Source of the DNA: Candidatus Levyibacteriota bacterium | GTDB lineage: Bacteria > Patescibacteriota > Microgenomatia > Levybacterales > UBA12049 | Direction of reading: 5' to 3' | DNA: 37,443 bases | Assembly: GCA_027459725.1 (NCBI GenBank) | Contig: DAIDHK010000012.1 | Coordinates: 1-37,443 of the forward strand | In this document: positions 8,376 to 17,185 of the stretch, piece after piece | Numbering within the stretch: the first letter of the stretch is position 1 | Layout: each line of letters starts with the position of its first letter | The notes under the pieces: model-generated | Database searches by the model: none | Told to the model about the DNA's origin: nothing | Seen by the model: the letters and a program-made list of their open reading frames with translations, nothing else | Translations under genes and position numbers: made by a program

Positions 8376-9041
8376 ATGTCTAGCGAAGTTCTTAAATACA
8401 ATTTACAACTGCCTGAATCCCCTATCACAACCAATAAACCCGAACGGTTAGGGAGAGGTCACAGAATTAAAAATGCGGCTAGCGGATTAAAAGATGGGAT
8501 GAACTATATAGCGGTAAGAGGAGGTAGTTTGTGTCAAGCAACCTTAAAAGTTGCAAGGTCTCTATTAGACAACACGGCGCCACCTCTGGTTACTGATTTA
8601 GAACCAAATCCTAACTCTCCTATAGCCAGGCCTTTCGAGGATAACGTTACTGTTAGAGTTATATTAGAAGAGTTACGACATCCCACTTCCTCAGAAAGGG
8701 TAATTGAATCTGGTATATACGAAGATCTATTCACTAAGATGCGCATGAATGGTGGCATCATAGCCACAAATAGATTAACCGATTGGGAAAGAATAGCTAT
8801 GGAACAAGCGGGAGGACACCTAGATGAGTCTGGTAAAGTAATGATCGTTGAAGCGTTGGCCAACCAGGCACCCGTGATTAAACCGTTAAGTGAGCCTAGT
8901 CGTATTAGAAACTTATATACACAGGCTGAAAAAAATGGTGGCATTCTACCTAGAAAAGGCCTTCAATATTACGAGGCAGATGCATTAGAAACCTTGGGTG
9001 GGAGATCAGATTCTTCAGGAGAAGTTCTAATTTTTGAGTAA
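8376..9041 (+). CDS. hypothetical protein containing two 45-aa tandem-like repeats
   Basis: ORF 8334-9041, probable start at MSSEV (8376); repeats at 8718-8852 and 8904-9038. Confidence 0.65.
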   Translation: MSSEVLKYNLQLPESPITTNKPERLGRGHRIKNAASGLKDGMNYIAVRGGSLCQATLKVARSLLDNTAPPLVTDLEPNPNSPIARPFEDNVTVRVILEELRHPTSSERVIESGIYEDLFTKMRMNGGIIATNRLTDWERIAMEQAGGHLDESGKVMIVEALANQAPVIKPLSEPSRIRNLYTQAEKNGGILPRKGLQYYEADALETLGGRSDSSGEVLIFE

Positions 9042-9080
9042 TTTGCAAATCAATATCAACAGTACTTTGATTTACCCTAT

Positions 9081-9642
9081 ATTATATCTATTTGGTCAAT
9101 CCTGGTCACTATTTTTGCTATTATTCTCTTAATATACATTTGGGAAACTTATAATGCCGTTATTAGAAGCAGAAATCAGGTAAAAACAGATTTTGCAGAT
9201 GTTGATGTACAACTAAAGCGGCGTGCTTCCCTGATCGCCAAACTGGTAGAAGAAGTTCGGGAGTATTCCAAGCACGAAAGAGGCAACTTTGAGAATAAGC
9301 AAATGCACGATCTGCGCTTAATCAACCTCCTGGTCCCAAGGAAGCTGCTCATCTAGAAAATATGCTTGCTGACAACATGAAGACGCTTTTTGCAGTCTCT
9401 GAAAATTATCCAAAACTTCGTGCCTCAGAAAATTATCAATGTCTTCAGGACAATCTAAAAGAGCCGGAAGATAATATTACTAAATATCGCGAAACATATA
9501 ACCAAAGCATCATGAATTACAATACCCTTATCCAAACATTCCCCACTCTATTAGTCTCAGGATTGTTTGGTTTTAAGGAAAAAGAACTTTTTCAGGCTAT
9601 CGCACAGATCGTGGTAGTGTTGTTATCACACTTGGAAAATAG
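9081..9642 (+). pseudogene. LemA-family protein, frameshifted remnant
   Basis: Frame 1: IYIWETYNAVIRSRNQVKTDFADVDVQLKRRASLIAKLVEEVREYSKHERGNFENKQ; then frame 2 from ~9305: ARSALNQPPGPKEAAHLENMLADNMKTLFAVSENYPKLRASENYQCLQDNLKEPEDNITKYRETYNQSIMNYNTLIQTFPTLLVSGLFGFKEKELFQA; probable further shift near 9598. Confidence 0.8.
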
Positions 9643-9716
9643 CTATAGAAACCCAACCTACCAGTCCTTCTAATTATCAAGTCTGTTTAAGAGACGCGAT
9701 GTTATTTCGCTAATGA

Positions 9717-10034
9717 TTTATATTTCTCACCCTTATTCTCATTGTAGCTGGACTCAGCTACATTGCAGTCTATATCGAGAATGCTAACGGAGAAATTCAT
9801 CATAAGCAAAAATCACTCACTCAAATATGAAATGACTTTGGAAAGGCTCTAAACCAAAGTTTAACAACTCTTCAAGAAAGTATCCCTACTCTCACACCTG
9901 CCTATTCTACCTGTTCTGTGCAGATTAAAACCTTAAGCTCAACAACCAATGAATCAGTTTCAACAACAATCACAACAAAACGTCCAACAGTTTCAACAGG
10001 TGCATGTGATCACGCCTTAACAACTCCCTCTTTT
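9717..10034 (+). pseudogene. decayed TM / Thr-rich protein remnant with in-frame TGA
   Basis: FIFLTLILIVAGLSYIAVYIENANGEIHHKQKSLTQI*NDFGKALNQSLTTLQESIPTLTPAYSTC...; TGA at 9828-9830 in frame with ORF 9918-10121; no in-frame start. Confidence 0.5.
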
Positions 10035-11816
10035 CTACTTCTTCCCCTGTTCTTTAAACATTTCAATCAGCTCTTTCACAGTAGTGGCATCTTCGGGTTT
10101 TTTATCCTTATCGCGAAATGAAACTAACCTGGGAAATCTTAATGCGTAACCCGTAGATTTTCCCTCCATTTTTTTTGTCTCGTCATTTAACTTTGAATCT
10201 ACTTCCATCCCCGCCGTATGTAAAGGACTGCGTGTAATCTCATCTGCTAGAACTTCTATCACAATTTCTGGACGCACCCAAACGCTAGGCACAATCAGAG
10301 AATTAACCCGCGCCGGTTTATGATCAACTTTGATTTTATCCGCCCGCTTGTGAATCTCCTGCCATTCCTCATCCGACAAGCCTGTCCCAATCTTACTTAC
10401 TGACACAAACTCATCATTCTGCTCATCGTATACCCCGACGAGTAATGCACCGGCCCCGAAGGCCGTACGTTTTCCCTTGCCGGTAATATATCCTAAAATG
10501 ACACAATCTATCGTATCGTGCAATTCTCCGGCTGCATGCCGTTTTAGCTTGACCCAGTTAAAGTTACGTCCTCCTGCCTGATAAGGAGAATCGACTCTTT
10601 TTACAACTACACCCTCCAACCCTTTGGAAATACTATCTTCCAGCATAGCTTGTACCTGCTCGGCTTTTTTCAATACTTTTCCAGGAGCCGGAATTAAAGT
10701 CTCATCACCATGAACTGCTTTTTTTATATACTCCAAACGCTCAAGTAAAGGCGTATCTAACAATGACTTTCCCTCAAAATATAGAATGTCAAAAACAAAT
10801 GCACGCAAAGGCAAACTCTTAGCCACTTCTTCAATATTATGTTTACGACGACGTTTGGTTGTTTCCTGAAAAGGTAAAAACTCCTCTGATTCCGGTTGAT
10901 ATGCTAAAGCTTCCGAGTCTAGAATAACTGATTTCACTTTAACTTGTTTTCTCACTCCCTCGATCAAATCAGGAAACATATGTGTCATATCTTCCAAATT
11001 ACGGGAAAACATTTCCACCTTATCTCCGTTTTTATGAATTTGTACGCGAAATCCATCATATTTTGGCGTTACATGTACCCCTTGATTGTCTACCGACATT
11101 TTCTCGACTACTTTTTGAGCATTAGGCAGTCGTTCGCATAATTCAGAGCGAATCGGACGACCAACCGAGACTTTTAATTTTCTGACTGCTTCCAAACCAC
11201 CCTGCCATAAGGTAGTTGCAATTAAGCCTAAATCGGAGGTTTCGTTGTATGATTTCTCCAATAGTTTCCTTTGCACTTTATCACCTAACTTAGCCGTAGC
11301 TAAACCATCTAAAATAGTCGGATCACCAATTCCTAAACGGTTATTGCCCAAAGGAATTCTGACCAGATGCTTGGCAGAATTTGCATCACATTGTTTTAAC
11401 ATATCTGCTAACATTCTTTGTTTTTTCTCCACAGATCCTTCTCCGTTTGTATGAGCAATTTCGGTCAACCCCTCAAACACGTCAGCCACTGTTAATACAC
11501 TCTTTTTGTCTTTACTCTCAGCTCTTAACTGCTTAGCGGCTAATCCCATGTCTCCCAGCTTGTTGAATAGATGCAAAACTTTATCTTTATCTTCATCAAA
11601 AGCCAGACCGATCGCTGCTGCCACGTTTTTATCCGCCATTCCTATTTCGACAGGTGCATAAAAAGGTGCTACCCTGCCCTGAGATAAATAAACGATCTTT
11701 GCAATCTCATCATTGTGAGCTGACTTAAATAAATCGGAGAGTATTTCAATCAGTGAAAGGCGTGAAGATGTTGTCTCCATTTTTTCAAAATATCTTGTCA
11801 ATTCTACAAATGTCAT
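10035..11816 (-). CDS. lig: ATP-dependent DNA ligase, archaeal/LigB type
   Basis: Nucleotidyltransferase motif I PKYDGFRVQIHKNG, IEEVAKSLPLRAFVFDILYFEG, EGVVVKRVDSPYQAGGRNFNWVKLKR, N-terminal helical DNA-binding domain. Confidence 0.95.
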   Translation of the reverse strand: MTFVELTRYFEKMETTSSRLSLIEILSDLFKSAHNDEIAKIVYLSQGRVAPFYAPVEIGMADKNVAAAIGLAFDEDKDKVLHLFNKLGDMGLAAKQLRAESKDKKSVLTVADVFEGLTEIAHTNGEGSVEKKQRMLADMLKQCDANSAKHLVRIPLGNNRLGIGDPTILDGLATAKLGDKVQRKLLEKSYNETSDLGLIATTLWQGGLEAVRKLKVSVGRPIRSELCERLPNAQKVVEKMSVDNQGVHVTPKYDGFRVQIHKNGDKVEMFSRNLEDMTHMFPDLIEGVRKQVKVKSVILDSEALAYQPESEEFLPFQETTKRRRKHNIEEVAKSLPLRAFVFDILYFEGKSLLDTPLLERLEYIKKAVHGDETLIPAPGKVLKKAEQVQAMLEDSISKGLEGVVVKRVDSPYQAGGRNFNWVKLKRHAAGELHDTIDCVILGYITGKGKRTAFGAGALLVGVYDEQNDEFVSVSKIGTGLSDEEWQEIHKRADKIKVDHKPARVNSLIVPSVWVRPEIVIEVLADEITRSPLHTAGMEVDSKLNDETKKMEGKSTGYALRFPRLVSFRDKDKKPEDATTVKELIEMFKEQGKK

Positions 11817-11821
11817 ATCAA

Positions 11822-12874
11822 CTAAGCCATTATATACTTTGCCGCTTTTGTTTTACCAGTCTTCTTAACCAATCCTGCCGTCAATAATACCTTTAATTCA
11901 TTTAAAACTGTGTCTTCTGACACCATCGGAAATAGAGAAGCAAAAGCGGCATTCTGCAAATAACCTGTCTCCTGAATGTATTCAATAATCTTTATTTGGC
12001 GCTCAGATAATAGCAAAGGACGACCACCTAATTTTGCTTTTAATTTACTATCTACAGATATTCTTTCCACTTTATCTTTAATCTTGGATAACTCGGTTGC
12101 CAAACCCCGACAAAAGTACTCTAACCATTCTGTTAAGTCTCCTTCACGTTTACCTACACTTTGCAATGCGGTATAGTATGATGCTGCATCATGATCAAAA
12201 TATTCTTCCAGAGAAAAGAAACGTCTAATATCATACCCTTCCTGGAAAAGAATCAGGGTTGACAAAGCTCTAGCTACTCGCCCATTGCCATCTACAAATG
12301 GATGGATACGTACAAATTCATAATGAACAATACCTGATTTTAAAACCGGATGTAAATCATCTGCCGAGCTATGTTGTATAAACTCAATTAAATCTTTCAT
12401 ACCAGGATCAACCACGTCTGGAGCCGGCGGACGAAATGATATTTCTTTCGTCTGTGAATTGCGAATTACCACCTGCGTAGTTCTAAACTCTCCGCTTTTT
12501 TCATCCGGTAGGATTTTATAAACTGTCATTTTATGCAGTTGTTTAATTAAAGACTGATTAATTTTTTGTTCCTGAACTTGCGCACCCAACTGACCTATAT
12601 AGTCCATAACTTTACGATAATTTATAACTTCTTGAATATCCCTTTCACGTGCGACAATATCTTCACCTTCAATCACTTTTTCCGCCTGTGTTTTATTCAA
12701 TTCATTGCCTTCAATGTGTGTACCATGATAAACAGCACGTACAAGGGCATCCTGCTGAAATTTCTTTTCGTAATACGGCAGTAGAGGTGCGTTATCGATA
12801 ATTTCTTTACTCCCCTCCACTACTCCAATGTATTTGAGAATGGAATTGGTTATTGAATACTTAGGAGTATACAT
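11822..12874 (-). CDS. Fic family protein
   Basis: Fic motif HPFVDGNGRVARAL; N-terminal inhibitory-helix-like THIEGNEL; C-terminal winged-helix-like segment. Confidence 0.95.
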   Translation of the reverse strand: MYTPKYSITNSILKYIGVVEGSKEIIDNAPLLPYYEKKFQQDALVRAVYHGTHIEGNELNKTQAEKVIEGEDIVARERDIQEVINYRKVMDYIGQLGAQVQEQKINQSLIKQLHKMTVYKILPDEKSGEFRTTQVVIRNSQTKEISFRPPAPDVVDPGMKDLIEFIQHSSADDLHPVLKSGIVHYEFVRIHPFVDGNGRVARALSTLILFQEGYDIRRFFSLEEYFDHDAASYYTALQSVGKREGDLTEWLEYFCRGLATELSKIKDKVERISVDSKLKAKLGGRPLLLSERQIKIIEYIQETGYLQNAAFASLFPMVSEDTVLNELKVLLTAGLVKKTGKTKAAKYIMA

Positions 12875-13075
12875 ACTAAATCAAAAATCTAATACCTAAC
12901 TAGCCAAACAATTGTATTGCAAATGTTAGATTTAAGTTCGACTAATTATTGCTCATTTCCCGAACAACTGCAAGAGAATGCTATAAATAGCGGAGCAATT
13001 TTATAAGTAAAAACTGACAAACTAAACGTTTGTTTATTCTATTTTAAACATTGGATTATTTGTTTATTAATCTGC

Positions 13076-13081
13076 TATACT
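13076..13081 (+). promoter_or_regulatory. -10 element (TATACT) 6 nt upstream of ATG 13088
   Basis: TATACT-tcagct-ATG. Confidence 0.55.
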
Positions 13082-13087
13082 TCAGCT

Positions 13088-13384
13088 ATGGCAAAACATA
13101 AAGAAACATCTGCTGAGGAAAAGACCAATTTACGAATAGCACTACTACGGCAAATGGTCACTCTGGCTACAAGTGGTTTTGGCCTGGTTGCTGCCTTAGC
13201 CTGGAATAGTTTAATTCAAACTTTTGTAACGACTTATATCAAAAAATGGTTACCACAAGGCGGAGATCTAATCTCTTTATTAATTTATGCCCTTGTAGTA
13301 ACAATCATCGCGGTCCTGGTAACGTATAATCTTAGCGCCTCACTCAAGCGACTGGAATCGCTCCATGAAAAATATACTAAGTAG
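13088..13384 (+). CDS. small two-TM protein (DUF5654-like)
   Basis: LATSGFGLVAALAWNSLIQTFVTTYIKKW...ISLLIYALVVTIIAVLVTYNL. Confidence 0.75.
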   Translation: MAKHKETSAEEKTNLRIALLRQMVTLATSGFGLVAALAWNSLIQTFVTTYIKKWLPQGGDLISLLIYALVVTIIAVLVTYNLSASLKRLESLHEKYTK

Positions 13385-14261
13385 CAATTAGCCTTTTCAT
13401 TACCACGGGAATTTCTTTAACTAGATCTGTCGAATTAAAATAGTATCCTACTTTTTCAAACAAACTATCCCCGGCCTTTTTATTGATATACGATCCTGCT
13501 GCAGAGCTTAAAAATATCTCATTTTTGCAACTTAATGCGGCTATTAAACCAGCCAGTACGTCACCCGTACCACCTTTGGTCATACCAGCATTACCTCCTT
13601 CAATAACTATACTTTTATCCGGACTACAAACAAAATCTTCTTTTCCCTTTAGCACAATTACACAATTATATTTCCTAGCCATTATTTTTGCGTTCTCAGA
13701 CGTAGGTTCTATCTCAAATATTTTTTTAAATTCCTGATGATGTGGGGTTAAAATAACATTTCCATTCAGTTGAACTAGATCTGACAAATCAAGCATCTGC
13801 AAAGCTCCTGCATCAATGACCCATTTTTTCTTTGACCATTTCTTCATCAGATACTTGGTTATAAAAAAAGTTTTTTCACCTTCAGAGCTTGCCCTTTCTT
13901 TTATCTCTTCAATTGAGTCCAATACTTCTAAGGACCTAACCTTGTAATCCTCTCGTTCCATACCCGGTCCGATCAATATGGTATCTGCTTCCGTGGCATA
14001 GTTATTAATATCTTCCTCTCTTATGACCAAACCGTTTTTGAATTGCTCTTTGGCATTTTGGATAATCTGATTATTTTGAGGCACTGAAGCAAAAAAGACC
14101 ATATCAACAATTCTTGAAGCTATTTCCAACGACCAGATAGGCGAAGCATGAAATAGAGGTGATCCTCCAATAAGTAGTAACTTGCCATTCTGCCCCTTGT
14201 GTGAATCTGCCGGAGGAATATATAACTGTTTTAACAATTGCGTATCAAATTTTTCCATCAT
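13377..14261 (-). CDS. nnrD: ADP/ATP-dependent NAD(P)H-hydrate dehydratase domain protein
   Basis: GGSPLFHASPIWSLEIASR, LTPHHQEFKKIF, GMTKGGTGDVLAGLIAAL. Confidence 0.85.
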   Translation of the reverse strand: MMEKFDTQLLKQLYIPPADSHKGQNGKLLLIGGSPLFHASPIWSLEIASRIVDMVFFASVPQNNQIIQNAKEQFKNGLVIREEDINNYATEADTILIGPGMEREDYKVRSLEVLDSIEEIKERASSEGEKTFFITKYLMKKWSKKKWVIDAGALQMLDLSDLVQLNGNVILTPHHQEFKKIFEIEPTSENAKIMARKYNCVIVLKGKEDFVCSPDKSIVIEGGNAGMTKGGTGDVLAGLIAALSCKNEIFLSSAAGSYINKKAGDSLFEKVGYYFNSTDLVKEIPVVMKRLIAT

Positions 14262-14312
14262 ATTATTAGATTCAAAACTATCAGATTGAATTTTTGTTGA
14301 AAATTGTATGTT

Positions 14313-15404
14313 CTAGTTTAATTCTATCACCCTAGCATTTAACAAAATATCCTTATTTATAAATTCCTCATGCGTAGTCGTGATGATAGTCTGCTGTCCT
14401 CCTACCATCTCAGAAACCAAATTAATATGTCCTTCATCAAGCTCTGAAAAAATATCGTCTAACAGTAATAGTGGTGCAGTTTGCAAATGTTCTTTTAAAT
14501 ACTTCAGCTGTAATAATTTTAGTTGTAAAACAACCAGACGCTGCTGTCCTCTACTTCCAAATGCCTTAGCCAAGCGAAATTCATCGTTTATAGTTCTTAA
14601 CTCAATAAGCATATCGTCTCTCTGCGGCCCTACCAAAGTTACTCCGGCTCCTATTTCTGCCTCCCTATACTTCTCCAAACGTTCTTCAGAAATAATACTG
14701 TGATCATATAATAAAAAACAGTCAATAATTTCCTTAGGTTGTTTATTAACATAATCAATAAACTCCTGCCTAAGTTTATGTAAATATTGCCCATGTCTGA
14801 TCAGAATTTCATCCCAGTAGCTAAATTCTCTATCTACCCTCACTCCAGTCTCTCTCACTTTATCAATTAAAGCATTACGCTGACGAAGTGCTTTAGTATA
14901 TTGCGTTAAACTAAGTTTGTAATCGTTATCTGTTTGTTCTAGAACTTGATCAAAGAAATTGCGCCGATAACTTGGCCCATCACTAATAATCTCCAAATCC
15001 ATGGGTGTAAAGAGTAGTACAGGCAAATAACTGCTAAATTCCGTCCGCCTTTTGGCAGTATCGTTGACAAAAAAACGCTTACCCGCCCGGTGGTTAGTTG
15101 ATTCCGACGTAATCAATACTTCCAAAATATTACTTTCACGTCTTTCCTTATTCTTAGGATCTTCAATTTTAAAATCTTCTTCTACTTTCCCCTTAACCCG
15201 AGCAAAATCTTCACTAAACCTTACTAATTCTTCTTCTTTCTCAGTCAAAAAACTTCTACCAGTCGACAGTAAATGAATACTATCTATCAAGTTAGTTTTA
15301 CCCGCGGTATTATGCCCGACTATCACAGTCACTCCATGATTAAAATAAAAATTTTCTAATTGATAATTACGGAATTGTTGTAATGCGATGGAAACTAGTG
15401 TCAT
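14313..15404 (-). CDS. recF: DNA replication and repair protein RecF
   Basis: ALQQFRNYQLENFYFNHGVTVIVGHNTAGKTNLIDSIHLLSTGRSF; VGPQRDDMLIEL; SRGQQRLVVLQLKLLQL; LLLLDDIFSELD. ORF to 15428; likely start MTLVSIAL. Confidence 0.96.
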   Translation of the reverse strand: MTLVSIALQQFRNYQLENFYFNHGVTVIVGHNTAGKTNLIDSIHLLSTGRSFLTEKEEELVRFSEDFARVKGKVEEDFKIEDPKNKERRESNILEVLITSESTNHRAGKRFFVNDTAKRRTEFSSYLPVLLFTPMDLEIISDGPSYRRNFFDQVLEQTDNDYKLSLTQYTKALRQRNALIDKVRETGVRVDREFSYWDEILIRHGQYLHKLRQEFIDYVNKQPKEIIDCFLLYDHSIISEERLEKYREAEIGAGVTLVGPQRDDMLIELRTINDEFRLAKAFGSRGQQRLVVLQLKLLQLKYLKEHLQTAPLLLLDDIFSELDEGHINLVSEMVGGQQTIITTTHEEFINKDILLNARVIELN

Positions 15405-15526
15405 ATTAATTTTCAATTTAAAACCCACATTCTATAATGAATTTTCACTGATTTTTATTAAAATTTGAAAATTGAAAATGTTCCCGATTAAATAAGAATT
15501 GATTAAAAATTGAAAATTTATCAAAA

Positions 15527-16231
15527 TTATTCTATCACGGTTCCTATAAATTGTTTATTTTCGAAAAAGTTGGTTAAATTAGTAAAGTCTTTACCTAAAA
15601 CAACTACTTTAATGCCAAACTCTTGTGCACGTTTAGCGGCGATTGGATCAAAAGGAGCATTCATGCCCGGGCTCCATTTATCGCCAATCAGTCCGCGAAA
15701 ACCAGCCCAAGAAATTTTATCTATAGGCTTCGCCTCCGGAAACTGCCGAGGATCTTTCTCATAAACCTGACTAATGTTACTCATATTGATAACGGTTTTA
15801 ATGTGATAGTCTTCGCATAAAAGTGTAGCACAATAATCAGTTGACCATCCGGGTCTCCACCCAGCCGCTACAACAACTTGTTCAGGAACCTTACGGATAA
15901 TTTCATAGTGTTTGATAAGATTAGGATGAGCAATATCACGAAAAATGGTACGTACTAACTGAGCGTTCAATCTAGTAGCATGAATCCCAAGCCAATCCAT
16001 ATCATCTTCAGTCAAATCATGTCCCACCACTTCTCTACCTGCATCTCTATAGTGTCTGGCAGTCGTACCACCCCCAATAACCAAAAAAAACTGGCGCTCT
16101 TTGTGATTCGCCAGTTGATTACGTACAAACGCATTCAAACGTTTTAAGAATTCAGTATCAATACCACCGTTAGGAACTACCAAAGACCCACCTACCGAGA
16201 TAATAACCTTGTCTGAATAATTACTACCCAT
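15527..16231 (-). CDS. pyrH: UMP kinase
   Basis: KVIISVGGSLVVPNGGIDTEFL, IGGGTTARHYRDA, WLGIHATRLNAQLVR, STDYCATLLCEDY amino-acid-kinase fold. Confidence 0.9.
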   Translation of the reverse strand: MGSNYSDKVIISVGGSLVVPNGGIDTEFLKRLNAFVRNQLANHKERQFFLVIGGGTTARHYRDAGREVVGHDLTEDDMDWLGIHATRLNAQLVRTIFRDIAHPNLIKHYEIIRKVPEQVVVAAGWRPGWSTDYCATLLCEDYHIKTVINMSNISQVYEKDPRQFPEAKPIDKISWAGFRGLIGDKWSPGMNAPFDPIAAKRAQEFGIKVVVLGKDFTNLTNFFENKQFIGTVIE

Positions 16232-16255
16232 AAAAAAGGCACTCCTGATAGCGCC
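16232..16255 (-). promoter_or_regulatory. 5'UTR hairpin followed by U6, directly before pyrH ATG
   Basis: Minus strand GGCGCT-ATCAGG-AGTGCC-TTTTTT-ATG; SD-like AGGAG lies inside the hairpin. Confidence 0.55.
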
Positions 16256-16262
16256 ACCATTG

Positions 16263-16291
16263 ATACTATCATACCATTAAAAAAAATACAA
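16263..16291 (-). promoter_or_regulatory. pyrH promoter
   Basis: Minus strand TTGTAT -17 nt- TAGTAT. Confidence 0.6.
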
Positions 16292-16302
16292 TTATAGCCT
16301 CA

Positions 16303-17184
16303 TCAAATCTGACAGACGGAGCAATAGAATGTTCCCCGACCACCCACAACATCCCTGATAATCTTTACACCACACCGTTTACAAGCCTTACCATTTTGTC
16401 CGTAAACCAGAAAGTGTTTCTGATATTCTCCTTCCTGACCTAACGCATTGACAAAATTTGTTTCACTTGCCCCACCTAAAGAAATACTTTTTTGTAAAAC
16501 TGCTTCTATAGCATGAAATAAAGCATCAGTCTCGTCTTCAGTTAAACAATTGGCCTTTCTTTTCGGATTAATCTTGGACATCCATAAAGCGTCATTGGCG
16601 TATATATTCCCGATTCCTCCAATTTTTGTCTGTTCCATCAATAATGGCTTAATCGTACCCTTGGATGATTTAAGGATAATTTTAAACTTACGTAAATCCA
16701 AATCCTTCAACGGTTCAGGGCCTAAATTATGAAAATATGACATATTTTTAAGCTCTGTGGTTTTTACCACCTTCAACCAGCCGAATTGTCTAATGTCGTT
16801 ATAAAAGAGAGTTGCATTTAGAGGATGACCCTTTGTTTTTAGCAAATGGAATATAACATGGGTATACTTATTTGGTAACTTCCCCATCACCTTGGATGAA
16901 CGCTTACCCTTTGATACACCTACAACTTTTCTCCTTTTTTCTCTTGCTTCATAAATCAGCTGTCCTGTCATCTTCACGTGAATTGCCAATGAGTATTGAT
17001 TATCAAAGTTAATAACCAATCCTTTGCCAAATCTCTCAACTCCAGTAATTTCAGTTTCTAAAATAGCAGCTTTGTCTCCTAAAAATATGCGCGGCAGAAG
17101 TACCTGAATATCGATAATTTTTAAACCAAGTAAATTTTCTTCCAAACCTCTTCTGATTGTTTCAACTTCTGGTAATTCCGGCAT
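16303..17184 (-). CDS. mutM: formamidopyrimidine-DNA glycosylase
   Basis: MPELPEVETIRRGLEENLLG N-terminus, GIGNIYANDALW, zinc finger CKRCGVKIIRDVVGGRGTFYCSVCQI. ORF extends to 17193. Confidence 0.97.
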   Translation of the reverse strand: MPELPEVETIRRGLEENLLGLKIIDIQVLLPRIFLGDKAAILETEITGVERFGKGLVINFDNQYSLAIHVKMTGQLIYEAREKRRKVVGVSKGKRSSKVMGKLPNKYTHVIFHLLKTKGHPLNATLFYNDIRQFGWLKVVKTTELKNMSYFHNLGPEPLKDLDLRKFKIILKSSKGTIKPLLMEQTKIGGIGNIYANDALWMSKINPKRKANCLTEDETDALFHAIEAVLQKSISLGGASETNFVNALGQEGEYQKHFLVYGQNGKACKRCGVKIIRDVVGGRGTFYCSVCQI

Positions 17185-17185
17185 A

